DNA of 64,000 nucleotides, from contig CAVONB010000006.1 in assembly GCA_963697205.1 (NCBI GenBank), positions 434,001 to 498,000 of the forward strand, in the 5' to 3' direction. How positions within the stretch are numbered: position 1 is the first letter of the stretch; the number at the start of each line of letters is the position of its first letter. The DNA comes from CAVONB01 sp963697205 (GTDB taxonomy: Bacteria; Pseudomonadota; Alphaproteobacteria; Rhizobiales; Hyphomicrobiaceae). Shown one piece after another: positions 18,590 to 27,964 of the stretch. The notes under the pieces were generated by a model. That model was not told the DNA's origin and did not search any database. It was given only the letters and a program-made list of their open reading frames with translations. The position numbers and the translations under genes were made by a program.

Positions 18590-19381
18590 CTATCCCCACT
18601 TGGCCGCGCGTTTCTCCGCAAACGAGGCGAGACCTTCCACCGCTTCCCCCGACTGCCGTTTGGCGGCGTGGCTCGCGATCAGGTCCTCCATCTCGCCGAT
18701 GCCCGTACGCGCCCACGCATGCTCCAGCACGTGCGCCTTGGTCTCCGCCATCGCGACCGGCCCGTTGGCGAGCAGCGCATCGACCATGCGCGCACCGGCG
18801 GCTTCGAGCTCGGCATCAGGTACCACCTCGTGAACGAGGCCGATGCGGCGAGCCTCCATCGCGCCGAACCGCTCCGACGTCAGCGCATAGCGCCGCACCT
18901 GGCGCGCGCCGATCGCGTCGTTGAGTTGCGGCACGATGATCGCAGCCGTCAGCCCCCACCGCACCTCCGAGATTGCGAACTGCGCGCCTTCCCCCGCGAT
19001 CACCACGTCCGCAGCCGCGATCAGCCCCGTCCCGCCGCCGACACAGAAGCCCTGCACCAGTGCGACCGTCGGCACCGGCAGCCGGTTGAACCGGTCGACC
19101 GCCTCCGCCGTGGCGCGCGACACGCGCACGTTCTCCTCCGCCGACGCCATGCGCACGGCGTTCAGCCATTTCAGGTCCGCGCCAGCCTGGAAATGCCGCC
19201 CGGCGCCCTTGACGACGACCACGCGCAGGCCCCGCTGCTTGCCCAGTGCGTCCATGGCCTCGTGCAGGCCGAGAATAAGTGCGCCGTCATAAGCGTTGTT
19301 CACATCGGGCCGGTTGAGCACGACGCTGGCGACGCCACGCGCGTCGAGGCTCCACAGCACGGGCTTTTGGGGGTCGGTCAT
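18590..19381 (-). CDS. Enoyl-CoA hydratase/isomerase family protein
   Basis: 263 residues, crotonase fold, acting on acyl-CoA thioesters. Oxyanion-hole segments are visible: AGRHFQAGADLKWL (~residues 57-70) and GFCVGGGTGLIAAADVVIA (~105-123), followed by SEVRWGLTAAIIVP (~131-144). Hydratase, isomerase and methylglutaconyl-CoA hydratase-like activities cannot be separated by sight; the QAGADLKW segment resembles methylglutaconyl-CoA hydratases. ATG 19381 gives a normal crotonase N-terminus (MTDPQKPVLWS). Confidence 0.9.
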   Translation of the reverse strand: MTDPQKPVLWSLDARGVASVVLNRPDVNNAYDGALILGLHEAMDALGKQRGLRVVVVKGAGRHFQAGADLKWLNAVRMASAEENVRVSRATAEAVDRFNRLPVPTVALVQGFCVGGGTGLIAAADVVIAGEGAQFAISEVRWGLTAAIIVPQLNDAIGARQVRRYALTSERFGAMEARRIGLVHEVVPDAELEAAGARMVDALLANGPVAMAETKAHVLEHAWARTGIGEMEDLIASHAAKRQSGEAVEGLASFAEKRAAKWG

Positions 19382-19764
19382 GCGCAGGTTGCTCCTCGGC
19401 CGATGCGGTTGCGTCAGGTGGTCGCCGTCGTGTCCTTCGCGGCGGGCGGCCATTGCGCGCCACGTCATGCAGCGGGCGCGATCGGTTGTCTTGCGTCATT
19501 CCGCCGCCAGTCCGCCGCCAGTCTCGCGAAAGGCTATCTTGCCGCCGGCGACATTGGCAACCGCGCGCGCATATTGCGCGTTCAGGATGCGAAGCGGCGG
19601 ATCGTGTTCACGAAATGGTCATCTGTCTTGCTTTGGCCACATCTTGCGGTCTCTGCTCGGGTCGAGTACCCCCGTGTCATGCGCCCGCCGACGCTTGTTC
19701 GCCGCGGGATAACGAACCGAGCGCCGGACAGGCGCCGTCGCAATCATGAGTTCCGGACACGCTG
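19382..19764. other. Intergenic region without a recognised gene
   Basis: About 380 nt between the divergent enoyl-CoA hydratase and L,D-transpeptidase genes. Several short open frames exist on both strands, but none has a ribosome site or a recognisable product. The region around 19600-19660 is comparatively AT-rich and may carry the L,D-transpeptidase promoter. Nothing else was seen. Confidence 0.45.
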
Positions 19765-21144
19765 ATGTCGGATAAATCGGATCGCACACCACGCCTTGTG
19801 AAACGGCTCGCCGGTCGCGCCGCTAGAGGCGTCGATCGACGTGCCACGCTCGCCGGTCTCGCATCGCTTACGCTGTCGACCCCGGCGGTCGCGCAGGTGG
19901 GCAATTGGTGGGAAAAGATACTGGGTCCCACCAGCAGCAATTCGTCCAGCGCGCGTAACAATTCGCCGCGTCCGCGCCGCGTCGAGCCGCTCAATGATCT
20001 GCGGTCCAACCAGGTACCCTTCCGCAGCGATGCGATGGTCGACGCGATCGTGCGCGCCGTGGCGCGCTACCAGCAGATCGTGGCCAAGGGCGGCTGGCAG
20101 CCGATCCCGGGCACGCGCGCTATGCGTCCCGGCGACGACGACGAGCGAATTCCTCTGGTGCGCCGCCGCCTGTTCGCCTCCGGCGAGCTGAAATCGGCGT
20201 CGGCCGGTTGGCGCGACTTCACCTTCAATTCGGCACTGGAAGCCGCTGTCGTCGAGTATCAGCGCCATAACGGCCTGCGTGTCAGCGGTCGCGTCGATCG
20301 TTCCACCATCGCGGCGATGAATGTTCCCGCTGAGCAGCGCCTGCGTCAGCTCCAGGTCAACGAGCAGCGCCTGCGCGAGCTGCTGGCCGGGCGCGTGGAG
20401 GACCGCTACGTCCTCGTCAATGTTCCCGCATTCCAGCTCGAGGCCGTCGACCGTTTCCAGGTCGAGCAGCGTCACCGCGTCATCGTCGGCCGCGAGCAGC
20501 GCCAGACCCCGGTGCTCAAGGCCACGATCAAGGCGCTCAACTTCTTCCCCTACTGGCGTGTGCCCGAGAGCGTCGCCACGCTCGACCTCATTCCCAAGCT
20601 GCAGAAAGAGCCGGGCTACCTCGAGCAGGAGAAGATCCGCGTTCTCCAGGGCGACTTCAATGGCCCCGAGATCAATGCCTCCACCATCGACTGGCGCATG
20701 GCTGATCCCAAGGTGATCAGGTTCCGCCAGGATCCCGGCCCACAGAACGCCCTCGGCCTCGTGCGCATCGACATGCCGAACTCCGAAGGCGTCTACATGC
20801 ACGACACGCCGATGAAGCCGCTGTTCGATCAGCGCGCCCGCGCATTCAGTGCCGGCTGCGTGCGCGTTCAAGACGTGTTCAAGCTCGTCGCATGGATCGC
20901 GCGCCCCGAGGGCGTGCTGGACGAAGCGCGCATCGAGGAGGTGCTGGCTGCCGGCCAGGGCGCCGACCTGACGCTGCAGCGCCCGGTTCCGGTTTATTTC
21001 GCCTACATCAGCGCGTGGTCGGAGCCCAACGGCCAGATCGAGTTTAGGCCCGATCTCTATGGCCGCGACGGTGCCCGGGAACTGGCCGGCGAGGCCGATC
21101 CGGAGGCCGCACCGCCGACCGACGCTGCGCGCCTGGCGCCTTGA
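19765..21144 (+). CDS. L,D-transpeptidase (YkuD domain) with peptidoglycan-binding domain
   Basis: 459 residues. It would form 3-3 crosslinks in peptidoglycan or anchor proteins to it in the periplasm. A twin-arginine-like signal (RRATLAGLASLTLSTPAVAQ, residues ~25-45) is followed by a PG_binding_1 segment (~130-190, including AVVEYQRHNGLRVSGRVD). The YcbB-type YkuD domain contains MHDTPMKPLF (~345) and FSAGCVRVQDV with the catalytic Cys at ~365. The layout matches large YcbB/LdtD-like enzymes. It is convergent with the Clp-RF2 fusion gene; the stops are 88 nt apart. Confidence 0.93.
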   Translation: MSDKSDRTPRLVKRLAGRAARGVDRRATLAGLASLTLSTPAVAQVGNWWEKILGPTSSNSSSARNNSPRPRRVEPLNDLRSNQVPFRSDAMVDAIVRAVARYQQIVAKGGWQPIPGTRAMRPGDDDERIPLVRRRLFASGELKSASAGWRDFTFNSALEAAVVEYQRHNGLRVSGRVDRSTIAAMNVPAEQRLRQLQVNEQRLRELLAGRVEDRYVLVNVPAFQLEAVDRFQVEQRHRVIVGREQRQTPVLKATIKALNFFPYWRVPESVATLDLIPKLQKEPGYLEQEKIRVLQGDFNGPEINASTIDWRMADPKVIRFRQDPGPQNALGLVRIDMPNSEGVYMHDTPMKPLFDQRARAFSAGCVRVQDVFKLVAWIARPEGVLDEARIEEVLAAGQGADLTLQRPVPVYFAYISAWSEPNGQIEFRPDLYGRDGARELAGEADPEAAPPTDAARLAP

Positions 21145-21231
21145 TCCCACGCCCACGCCCACGCTCAAGCCTTGGCGGCGCGCTGGCGGGGTCCCGGTGG
21201 GGCCCGGCCGTTCCCGCGTGATCGGGGCAGC

Positions 21232-24200
21232 CTACGCGCCGTCCGCTGCGATCAGGTCGAAATCGCCCGCCAGCACCTGTTCAAGCTTGCCCGAGCGCCA
21301 CGACCCGCTGGCGTTGCGAACCAGAGGCGACGGCTCGGAGCGATAGCGCCGCACCACCGTCGTCTGCGCCGGCAAAGCGGCCAACGCCCGCATGAGATCT
21401 GCGCGCAGGCGCACGGGTGGCAGATCACCGAGCGGCGCCGGCACCACCTTCACGCGGGCCGCCACGCGTGCGCTGTTGGCGTCGCCGCGTTCCAGCACGT
21501 GCAGTCCGCTCTCTGCCAGCAGCGCTCGCGCCGCGCCGAAGCCGCTCATCAGCACGAGCGCCGCCTCGCCCGGGCCGCCGGGCTTGATCTCGCTCACCTG
21601 CATGTGCCGGCGCTCCGCCCACGCGCGATACATCCCTTCCAGCGCCCCACACCACTTGAGCCCGGCCGCTGCTTCCGCACGCCCCTCGAGCGCGGTCTCG
21701 ATGCTGAGCGCCACCTCGACCGGCGCCGCCTCGTCGAGGTCGCGCAGCCCCGCCTTGACGAGATGAACCTGCAGCCCGAGGCGCCCGATCAGTTCGCGCG
21801 AATAGGCCGGCGACTGCGCACCGTTGGCCGGCCGCGTGCCGCGCTGGAGCCGGGCCGCCAGCCGTGAGGCGGTCTCCGCCGCCGCTGTGATCCGGTCCAT
21901 CAGCGCATAGCGCGCGAGCGTCTCGTGGCGCGTTGGATCTTGCCAGAAGGCCGCTTCCGACATGCGCGAGGCGAGCGCGGCTTTTGCCGCGGCCCAGTCA
22001 CCGTCATCGAGCCGCTGCACGAGATCGCCGAGCGCCGATTTCAGGGCGTCGGCTTCCTGCGCCGAACCTTGCGGTGACAGGATCATCTGCGGCAGCGTCG
22101 GCCCATCGCCCTCCGCCGCCATGCCGACCGTCGCGCCCGACCACGTCTCCTCGCTGTCCGGATCGACAAACTCCGCCTGGATCGCCCGCCCGTCGCTTCT
22201 CACGAATACGAACTGCTCGCCTTCGGGAAACCGCCGTTCCACGATCGTGCGCGCGAGCGGCGCCAGCAAGTACTGGTCGACCGCGCGCTTGAGGGGGCGC
22301 GCCCCCATCTCCGGGCTGAAGCCCTTCTCCAGGAGAAACTCGAGCGCGGACGCTTCCCACTCCACCGCCCAGCCGCGATCCTTGAGCCCGCGCCGCGACA
22401 GCACGCGGTCGAGTTCCTTCTTGAGAATGGAGCGCATCAGCTCGCGCGTCAGCGGCTGGAATACGATCACCTTGTCGATGCGGTTCTGGAACTCCGGCCG
22501 CCATGTCTGCGCGATCGCGCGCTGGATCTGCTCGGATGTGAAGGCATCCCCGCTCGGCGCGAAACCGAGCCCCGACGTTCGGTGGCTGGTCGCGCCCAGG
22601 TTGCTCGTCATGATGATCAGGCAGTGCCGGAAATCGGCGACCTGCCCCATGTGATCGGTCAGCCGGCCCTCGTCGAACACCTGAAGGAACAGGTCCCAGA
22701 TGCGCGGATGCGCTTTCTCGAACTCGTCGAGCAGCAGCACCGAGAACGGCTGCTTGCGCACCATCGAGATCAGCGTCTCCGCGTCCGACGCCATGCCCTC
22801 GCCGAGCAGCCGACCCGTCGATTCCGCTGTCTGGAACTCGCTCATGTCGAGGCGGATCATGCGGTCCGCCGCCCCGAACAGGAATTCCGCCGTCGTCTTT
22901 GCGAGCTCAGTCTTGCCCGTACCCGTTGGCCCCGCAAACAGGAACACCCCGATCGGCCGGCCCGGATCGTTGAGTCCGGCCTTCAGCATTGCGATCCGCT
23001 CCACCACAGAGGTCACGGCTTCGTCCTGGCCGATCACGTTGGCGGCGAAATGATCGCGCATGGCGCTAAGGTCCAGGCTGGCGCGGCTGTCGAGAATGGA
23101 GACGGGAAGCCCCGTCAGTTGCGACAGCGTCTCCACGACGCCGGCCGCGTCGAGCGTGCGTTCCTTCTCGGCCTGTGCGCGCGCCACCGTGAGGCGCAGG
23201 AGCACGAGCGGCGCGCCGGGAAAGCTTTGCGCGCTGAGATATTGTTGAGCCGAATCGAGCGCGGTCTGCACCGTGCCGGGCGCGACGGTGAGGGCGGCCC
23301 GCCGCGCAAGCCGCTGCGTCACCGCTTCTGCGAGCCGCCCCGTCTCTGCGGCCTCCATCGGCTCCAGCGCGACCATCTCCAATAGCCGCCTCAGCCCCGG
23401 CCGCGTCTGCACCAGCCGCGCCGCCGCCGCGGGCGTCGCCTCCGTCCAAACGACCATCCGGCCGCTGGTGATGGCGGGCAGCATCTGATCGAGCATGCTC
23501 GCGGCCTGGCCCTGGTGCGTGCCGCTGCGTGCCAGATGCAGCAGGTCCGGCACGTACCAAACGAGCTTCTTGCCGACCGTCACCTCTTCCACGGCGCGAC
23601 GGATGCGCTCCTCGAGCTGGCCGATCCATTGCTGTCCGGCCTGCAGGTCCGGCCCGCTCGCTTCGAACACCTGCCAGCCGTCCGCGGCAAGCTTGTGCGC
23701 CACGAGCCGCAGGAACGTCGTCTTGCCGGCCAAGGGTTCGCCCGAGACCAGGAGCGAGCGCGGCGGTGAACGCGTCACCGTGCCGGCCGCGTCCGCCACG
23801 AGCGTGGACCAGCTCTCAGGCAGCACCGGCGCGTCCTCGTCCGCCGTCGCCGGCCAGAACCGTCCGAACGACGTCAGGAACTCCCGGTCGACGTTGGCCC
23901 CGCGCGCGGCTTCGAGCAGCGTCGCCAACTGCCGCGCGCTGGGATGGGCGATGCGCGCCAGCAGCGCCAGGATCGGCTCGGCTTCCAAAGGCGTCGGCGC
24001 GAAGCCGTCTGGAAACCGCACGGGATCGCCGAGGGCCTGGGAGCGATCGAAGTAGTCCTGGAACATCGCCGGCAACGTGGTGATGTCGACCCACCACTCC
24101 CGCGTCGCCATCAAGGGCCGGCCCACGGCTGGCCGCGCTTCGAGGCTGGTGAAGTATTCGAGCGCGAAGTGCATGGCCCAGGGCACGAGCTTGTCGAGAT

Positions 24201-24621
24201 GCCCGACCACCTGATCGAGGGCCTGCTGCCGGTCCTCGCGCGTCTTGAGGGCGGCCAGTCCCACGCACGACAGCATCCAGTTGGCGCCGAGCGCGTAGGC
24301 GAGCACGGTCCTGAGCGGGATCTGCGGATCCGATAGCAGCCGTTGGGCGTCCTGGAATTCGGTCTGCAGCGCGCACTCCGCGGGGTGCGCGGCGGCATTC
24401 GCGAAGGTGACGATGGGGTCGTCGAGCTCGTGCAGGCGTCTGGCCAGCATGATCTCCGGGCTCGCGCCGTCTCCCGCCTGCGCCTGCACGTCGCGGCCGG
24501 TTGGATCAGCGGCCCCGCTCACGAGATGTGCGCCGTCACCTGGCGCCTCATTGAGCCAGCGCATCAGTCGGAACAGGCCATAGCCGACGGCAATGCCGGC
24601 AAGGAGGCTGAAAAAATCCAC
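21232..24621 (-). CDS. Membrane-anchored ClpA/ClpC-like AAA+ unfoldase fused to an RF2-like domain lacking GGQ
   Basis: 1129 residues from a GTG at 24621. Residues 3-20 form a single membrane helix, followed by ~270 residues not recognised. AAA domain 1 has Walker A GEPLAGKT (294-301) but a weak Walker B (WYVPDLLHL). AAA domain 2 is well kept: GPTGTGKT (564-571), LLLDEFEKAHP (629-639), the Arg-finger region RPEFQNRID and sensor 2 GARPLKR (773-779). LGF at 685-687 has exactly the spacing of the IGL ClpP-docking loop of ClpA. From ~855 the chain resembles release factor RF2: AFWQDP (891-896), EGMYRAWAERR (995-1005), LLAESGLHVLER (1034-1045), then directly an RF2-like end with VVRRY and EQVLAGDFD (1114-1122). 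The GGQ domain and the SPF motif are absent. An ATG-started longer ORF exists, but its extra 32 residues look like noise. Ribosome linkage is an inference. Confidence 0.85.
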   Translation of the reverse strand: MDFFSLLAGIAVGYGLFRLMRWLNEAPGDGAHLVSGAADPTGRDVQAQAGDGASPEIMLARRLHELDDPIVTFANAAAHPAECALQTEFQDAQRLLSDPQIPLRTVLAYALGANWMLSCVGLAALKTREDRQQALDQVVGHLDKLVPWAMHFALEYFTSLEARPAVGRPLMATREWWVDITTLPAMFQDYFDRSQALGDPVRFPDGFAPTPLEAEPILALLARIAHPSARQLATLLEAARGANVDREFLTSFGRFWPATADEDAPVLPESWSTLVADAAGTVTRSPPRSLLVSGEPLAGKTTFLRLVAHKLAADGWQVFEASGPDLQAGQQWIGQLEERIRRAVEEVTVGKKLVWYVPDLLHLARSGTHQGQAASMLDQMLPAITSGRMVVWTEATPAAAARLVQTRPGLRRLLEMVALEPMEAAETGRLAEAVTQRLARRAALTVAPGTVQTALDSAQQYLSAQSFPGAPLVLLRLTVARAQAEKERTLDAAGVVETLSQLTGLPVSILDSRASLDLSAMRDHFAANVIGQDEAVTSVVERIAMLKAGLNDPGRPIGVFLFAGPTGTGKTELAKTTAEFLFGAADRMIRLDMSEFQTAESTGRLLGEGMASDAETLISMVRKQPFSVLLLDEFEKAHPRIWDLFLQVFDEGRLTDHMGQVADFRHCLIIMTSNLGATSHRTSGLGFAPSGDAFTSEQIQRAIAQTWRPEFQNRIDKVIVFQPLTRELMRSILKKELDRVLSRRGLKDRGWAVEWEASALEFLLEKGFSPEMGARPLKRAVDQYLLAPLARTIVERRFPEGEQFVFVRSDGRAIQAEFVDPDSEETWSGATVGMAAEGDGPTLPQMILSPQGSAQEADALKSALGDLVQRLDDGDWAAAKAALASRMSEAAFWQDPTRHETLARYALMDRITAAAETASRLAARLQRGTRPANGAQSPAYSRELIGRLGLQVHLVKAGLRDLDEAAPVEVALSIETALEGRAEAAAGLKWCGALEGMYRAWAERRHMQVSEIKPGGPGEAALVLMSGFGAARALLAESGLHVLERGDANSARVAARVKVVPAPLGDLPPVRLRADLMRALAALPAQTTVVRRYRSEPSPLVRNASGSWRSGKLEQVLAGDFDLIAADGA

Positions 24622-24831
24622 GCGACCCCCGAGACTGGATGGGCAGCCCTGCGCCCCTGGCCAACTGTCGGCAGCCGGCCGAAGGCTGTCAACCACGCCC
24701 GCCCACCCCACGCCCACCCTCCCCCACGCGCGCCTTAGCCACGCCCCCCCTGCGTCCTTGGGCCCGGCACGCTTGCTGCGGCCACGCGGTCTGTCCTAGC
24801 CTGCCGGGACACCAGCCAATGGGAGCAGGCG

Positions 24832-25717
24832 ATGTTCTTCGACGGTTTCGAGCTGACGACGGTGACGGTCCGTGCCGGCCCGATCCGCCTGCGCCGCGGC
24901 GGTTCCGGCCCGCCCCTGCTGCTGCTGCACGGCAACCCGCAGACCCACGCCATGTGGCACCGCGTGGCCCCCGCGCTGGCCCGCCGCTTCACCGTCGTCT
25001 GCCCGGACCTGCGTGGCTACGGCGGCTCGCTGAAACCGGAAGCGACGCCCGACCACGCGCCCTATGCCAAGAGTCGAGATGGCGCGCGACATGGTCGAGG
25101 TCATGGCGCACTTCGGCTTCGAGCGCTTCGACGTCGCCGGCCACGATCGCGGCGGCCGCGTCGCTCACCGCCTCGCCCTCGAGCACCCCGGCCGCGTCGA
25201 CCGCCTCGCCGTACTCGACATCTGCCCGACCATCGAGCACTTCGAGACGACGCGCATGGAGACCGCGATCGGCTACTATCACTGGTACTGGTTCGTGCAG
25301 CCCCACCCCTTCCCCGAGAACCTGATCAGTGCGGCGCCAGAGCTCTGGTTCCGCCACCACACCTCGCGCGAGCCCAAGCCGTCGACGTTCTTCGCCCCCG
25401 ACGCGCTCGCCGACTACCTTGCCCACGTTAAGGACCCCGACATGATCCGCGGCATGTGCGAGGACTACCGCGCCGCCGCCTCCATCGATCTCGAGCATGA
25501 TCGTGCCAGCCGCGACGCGGGCAAAAAGATTAAATGCCCGCTGCTCGTGCTGTGGGGCGAGAAAGGCAAGATCGGCAAATGGTTCGAGCCGCTCGCCGTC
25601 TGGCAGCGCTACGCCGAAAAGCCCGTCACCGGCGGCCCCGTCCCCTCCGGGCATTACCTGGCGGAAGAGGCCCCCGACGCCGTACTCGCCCGCTTCGACC
25701 GCTTCTTCACGACTTGA
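24832..25717 (+). pseudogene. Haloacetate dehalogenase-like alpha/beta hydrolase, one frameshift
   Basis: Would be ~294 residues, matching fluoroacetate/haloacetate dehalogenases that cleave C-halogen bonds through an Asp nucleophile. The 5' part has LLLLHGNPQTHAMWHRVAP and PDLRGYGGS. The 3' part, in another frame, has AGHDRGGRVAHRLALEHP with nucleophile Asp, the YYHWYWFVQPHPFPENLI cap segment (halide-binding His/Trp region), MCEDYRA, and catalytic His in SGHYLAEEAPD. The frames switch at ~25065-25075, where DHAPYAK should lead straight to EMARDMVEVM; one base appears to be extra. It is probably a sequence error, because both halves are otherwise intact. A dienelactone hydrolase gene follows on the same strand. 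Confidence 0.85.
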
Positions 25718-25779
25718 CCGATCAACGCCAGCTGCCCGCCAGAGGCAGCCAGAGAACCACGGACTGGGAGAGAGCCGCC

Positions 25780-26556
25780 ATGAAAGAGCGCATCGCCGAG
25801 GTGACCACGAAGGCCGGTCGCATGCCGACCTTCATCACCCATCCCGAGGAGGGCGGACCGTTTCCCGCCATCGTCGTCTTCATGGACGTCTGGGGCGTGC
25901 GCGAGGAGCTCTACGATATTGCGCGCCGCATCGGCACGGTCGGCTACTGCGTCCTGGTCCCCGACTTCTATTACCGCGAAGGCGAGATCCGCCAGACCTA
26001 CATCGACGCCGACGGCAAGCGCATCTCCCTTGCCAAGCTGTCGCCGGAGGAGCAGGCCAAGATCACGGCCCATTCCGCAGCGCTCAGCGACACCATGCTC
26101 GCCACCGACGTCGGCGCTCTCATCGACTTTCTGGACAGCGGTGCCGATCCCGTCAGGAAGGGCGGCATCGGCTCCGTCGGCTACTGCATGGGCGGCCGCC
26201 ACGTCCAGGTCGCCGGCGTCTCCTATCCCGACCGCTTCGTCGCCTCCGCCAGCCTGCACGGCACCTACCTGATCTCCGACAAGCCCGACAGCTCCCACCG
26301 CAAGCTCAAGAATATGCGCGGAGAGTACTACTGCGGCTTTGCCGAGTTCGACCACTACGCCCCGCCCGAGATGATCGTGGAGCTGGGGGAGATCCTGAAG
26401 CACTGCCAGGTCGCCTACCGCCCCGTGATCCACCCTGGCGCGGTCCACGGCTATGCGCTGCCCGACCGCGACATCTACGACAAGCGGGCCGCCGAGCGCG
26501 ACTGGGAACAGATGTTCGCCATGTGGCATCGCCAGATCCCGACCTATGCCGGTTAG
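25780..26556 (+). CDS. Dienelactone hydrolase family protein
   Basis: 258 residues, alpha/beta hydrolase of the DLH type, with a Cys nucleophile in GYCMGGRH (~residue 140). The Asp comes from CGFAEFDHYAPPE (~195) and His from HPGAVHGYALPD (~231). Classical DLH opens dienelactone in chlorocatechol breakdown; many homologues act on other esters. ATG 25780 follows a GGGAGAGAG stretch; the longer in-frame ORF overlaps the dehalogenase gene. It lies 62 nt downstream of the dehalogenase, so the two may be one transcription unit. Confidence 0.92.
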   Translation: MKERIAEVTTKAGRMPTFITHPEEGGPFPAIVVFMDVWGVREELYDIARRIGTVGYCVLVPDFYYREGEIRQTYIDADGKRISLAKLSPEEQAKITAHSAALSDTMLATDVGALIDFLDSGADPVRKGGIGSVGYCMGGRHVQVAGVSYPDRFVASASLHGTYLISDKPDSSHRKLKNMRGEYYCGFAEFDHYAPPEMIVELGEILKHCQVAYRPVIHPGAVHGYALPDRDIYDKRAAERDWEQMFAMWHRQIPTYAG

Positions 26557-26728
26557 GCGGGGCCGCCCCCCGGCCGCCCTCCCCCACTTGCCGCCCCGAC
26601 CGCACGCACGGTTGGCTGCGGCGCAAAAACCTGCTTAGACGGCGCGCCAGATCCGCCGGCTGTCCGCCAGGCGCCGCCCCTCCACATACCGGCGACCCCA
26701 AACTCGCCGCCCACCGAGGACACGACCG

Positions 26729-27831
26729 ATGAGCGACCTTTCCAACGAGTTCCTGACGCTGCACGAGTTCGTCAAGGAGGCCAAAAAGAAGGTCACGCCC
26801 AACGTCTGGGACTATCTGATCGGCGGCACCGAGACCGAGACCACGCTGAAGCGCAATCGCCTCGCCATCGATTCGATCGCGCTGCGCCCGCGTGTCCTGC
26901 GCGACGTATCCAAGATCGACGCGACGTGGTCGTTCCTCGGCAAGAAGACACGCCTGCCCGTGATGATCGCGCCGGTCGGCGCGTTGAGCTCTATGCACCC
27001 CGACGCCGGCATTCCCGTCGCCGAGGGCGCCGCCCGTTTCGGCATCCCGATGATGCTGTCGTCGGTCAACGGCCCGCAGATGGAGAAGATCTCCGAATTC
27101 GGCGGCATCCGCATGTTCCAGCTCTACGTGCGCGGTGACGAGGCCTTCATCGACGACCACATCGAGCGCGCGATCGCGTCCGGCAACGCAGCCTTCTGCT
27201 TCACCGTCGACAGCGCCATCTATTCGCGCCGCGAGCGCGACATCGCCAAGCGCTTCGACAAGCCCTGGCGCGCGGGCACCGACACCTCGCGCCAGTGGCA
27301 GTCGGCGCTGTCGTGGAAGGACATCGCGCGCGTGCGCAAGAAGTACAAGATCCCGCTCGTCATCAAGGGCATCGGCACCGCCGAGGATGCGGTCATGGCC
27401 GTCGAGCACGGCGTCGAGGTCGTCTACGTGTCGAACCACGGCGGCCGCCAGCTCGACCACGGGCGCGGCAGCCTCGACGTGCTGCCCGAGGTCGTCGACG
27501 CGGTGAAGGGCAAGGCGACCATCATCGTCGACGGCGGCTTCACGCGCGGCACCGATTTCCTGAAGGCGATTGCGCTCGGCGCCGACATGGTCGGCATCGG
27601 CCGCCTGTTCTGCTACGCGCTCGCCTCGGCCGGCGCCGACGGCATCGTGCGCATGCTGGAGATCCTGGAGAACGAGATCGAGAGCGCGCTGGGCCTGTGC
27701 GGCGTCACGCGCTTTGCCGACCTCGAACGCAGCCACCTGCACTTCGGCGCGCCCGATGGTGCACCGACCCGCACGTGCACTCTGCCTTCCCGCTGCTCAA
27801 CCTCGACGATCCCGGCTACGGCGGCCGCTGA
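26729..27831 (+). pseudogene. FMN-dependent alpha-hydroxy-acid oxidase/dehydrogenase, frameshift near the 3' end
   Basis: ~367 residues of the L-lactate dehydrogenase/glycolate oxidase family, which oxidise 2-hydroxyacids with FMN. Landmarks are MIAPVGALSSMHPDAG, TVDSAIYSRRERD, VIKGIGTAEDA (flavin Lys), VSNHGGRQLDHG (catalytic His, substrate Arg), IIVDGGFTRGTD and MVGIGRLFCYAL. The frame continues with no stop to 28348, but the family C-terminus (HVHSAFPLLNLDDPGYGG) occurs in another frame ending at 27831. One base, probably a C near 27768-27770 (GACCCGCAC), seems to be missing. With that repaired the protein ends normally. Only ~20 C-terminal residues are affected, so it could be functional or a sequence error. 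Confidence 0.88.
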
Positions 27832-27843
27832 TCAGAGAAACTG

Positions 27844-27926
27844 GGAAATTGGGGACAGGATCAATTCTCAGCCGTCGCGTTTGCCGCGAACTCAGTCAGT
27901 GAGAATTGTTCCTGTCCCCAATTTCC
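27844..27926. repeat. 27-bp inverted repeat (REP/MITE-like hairpin) between convergent genes
   Basis: Left arm 27844-27870 and right arm 27900-27926 are reverse complements at 26 of 27 positions, separated by 29 nt. The arms contain AATTGGGGACAGGA and its complement, and are clearly AT-richer than the neighbourhood. Such GGGGACAG-bearing arms resemble ends or REP units mobilised by Y1/RAYT-type transposases; no transposase is nearby. It may also terminate transcription of both convergent genes. Confidence 0.75.
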
Positions 27927-27964
27927 TCGACCACCCGCAGCTGACGACACCCGCCCAACCGCCA

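Noticed and set aside
19744..21168. Long open frame (474 codons) antisense to the L,D-transpeptidase gene
   Set aside because: Translation is rich in Asp/His/Gly/Arg and lacks any motif; it is a GC-rich shadow of a well-supported gene.
27844..27926. Complete insertion sequence
   Set aside because: Only 83 nt with no transposase gene; at most a non-autonomous element or a terminator.
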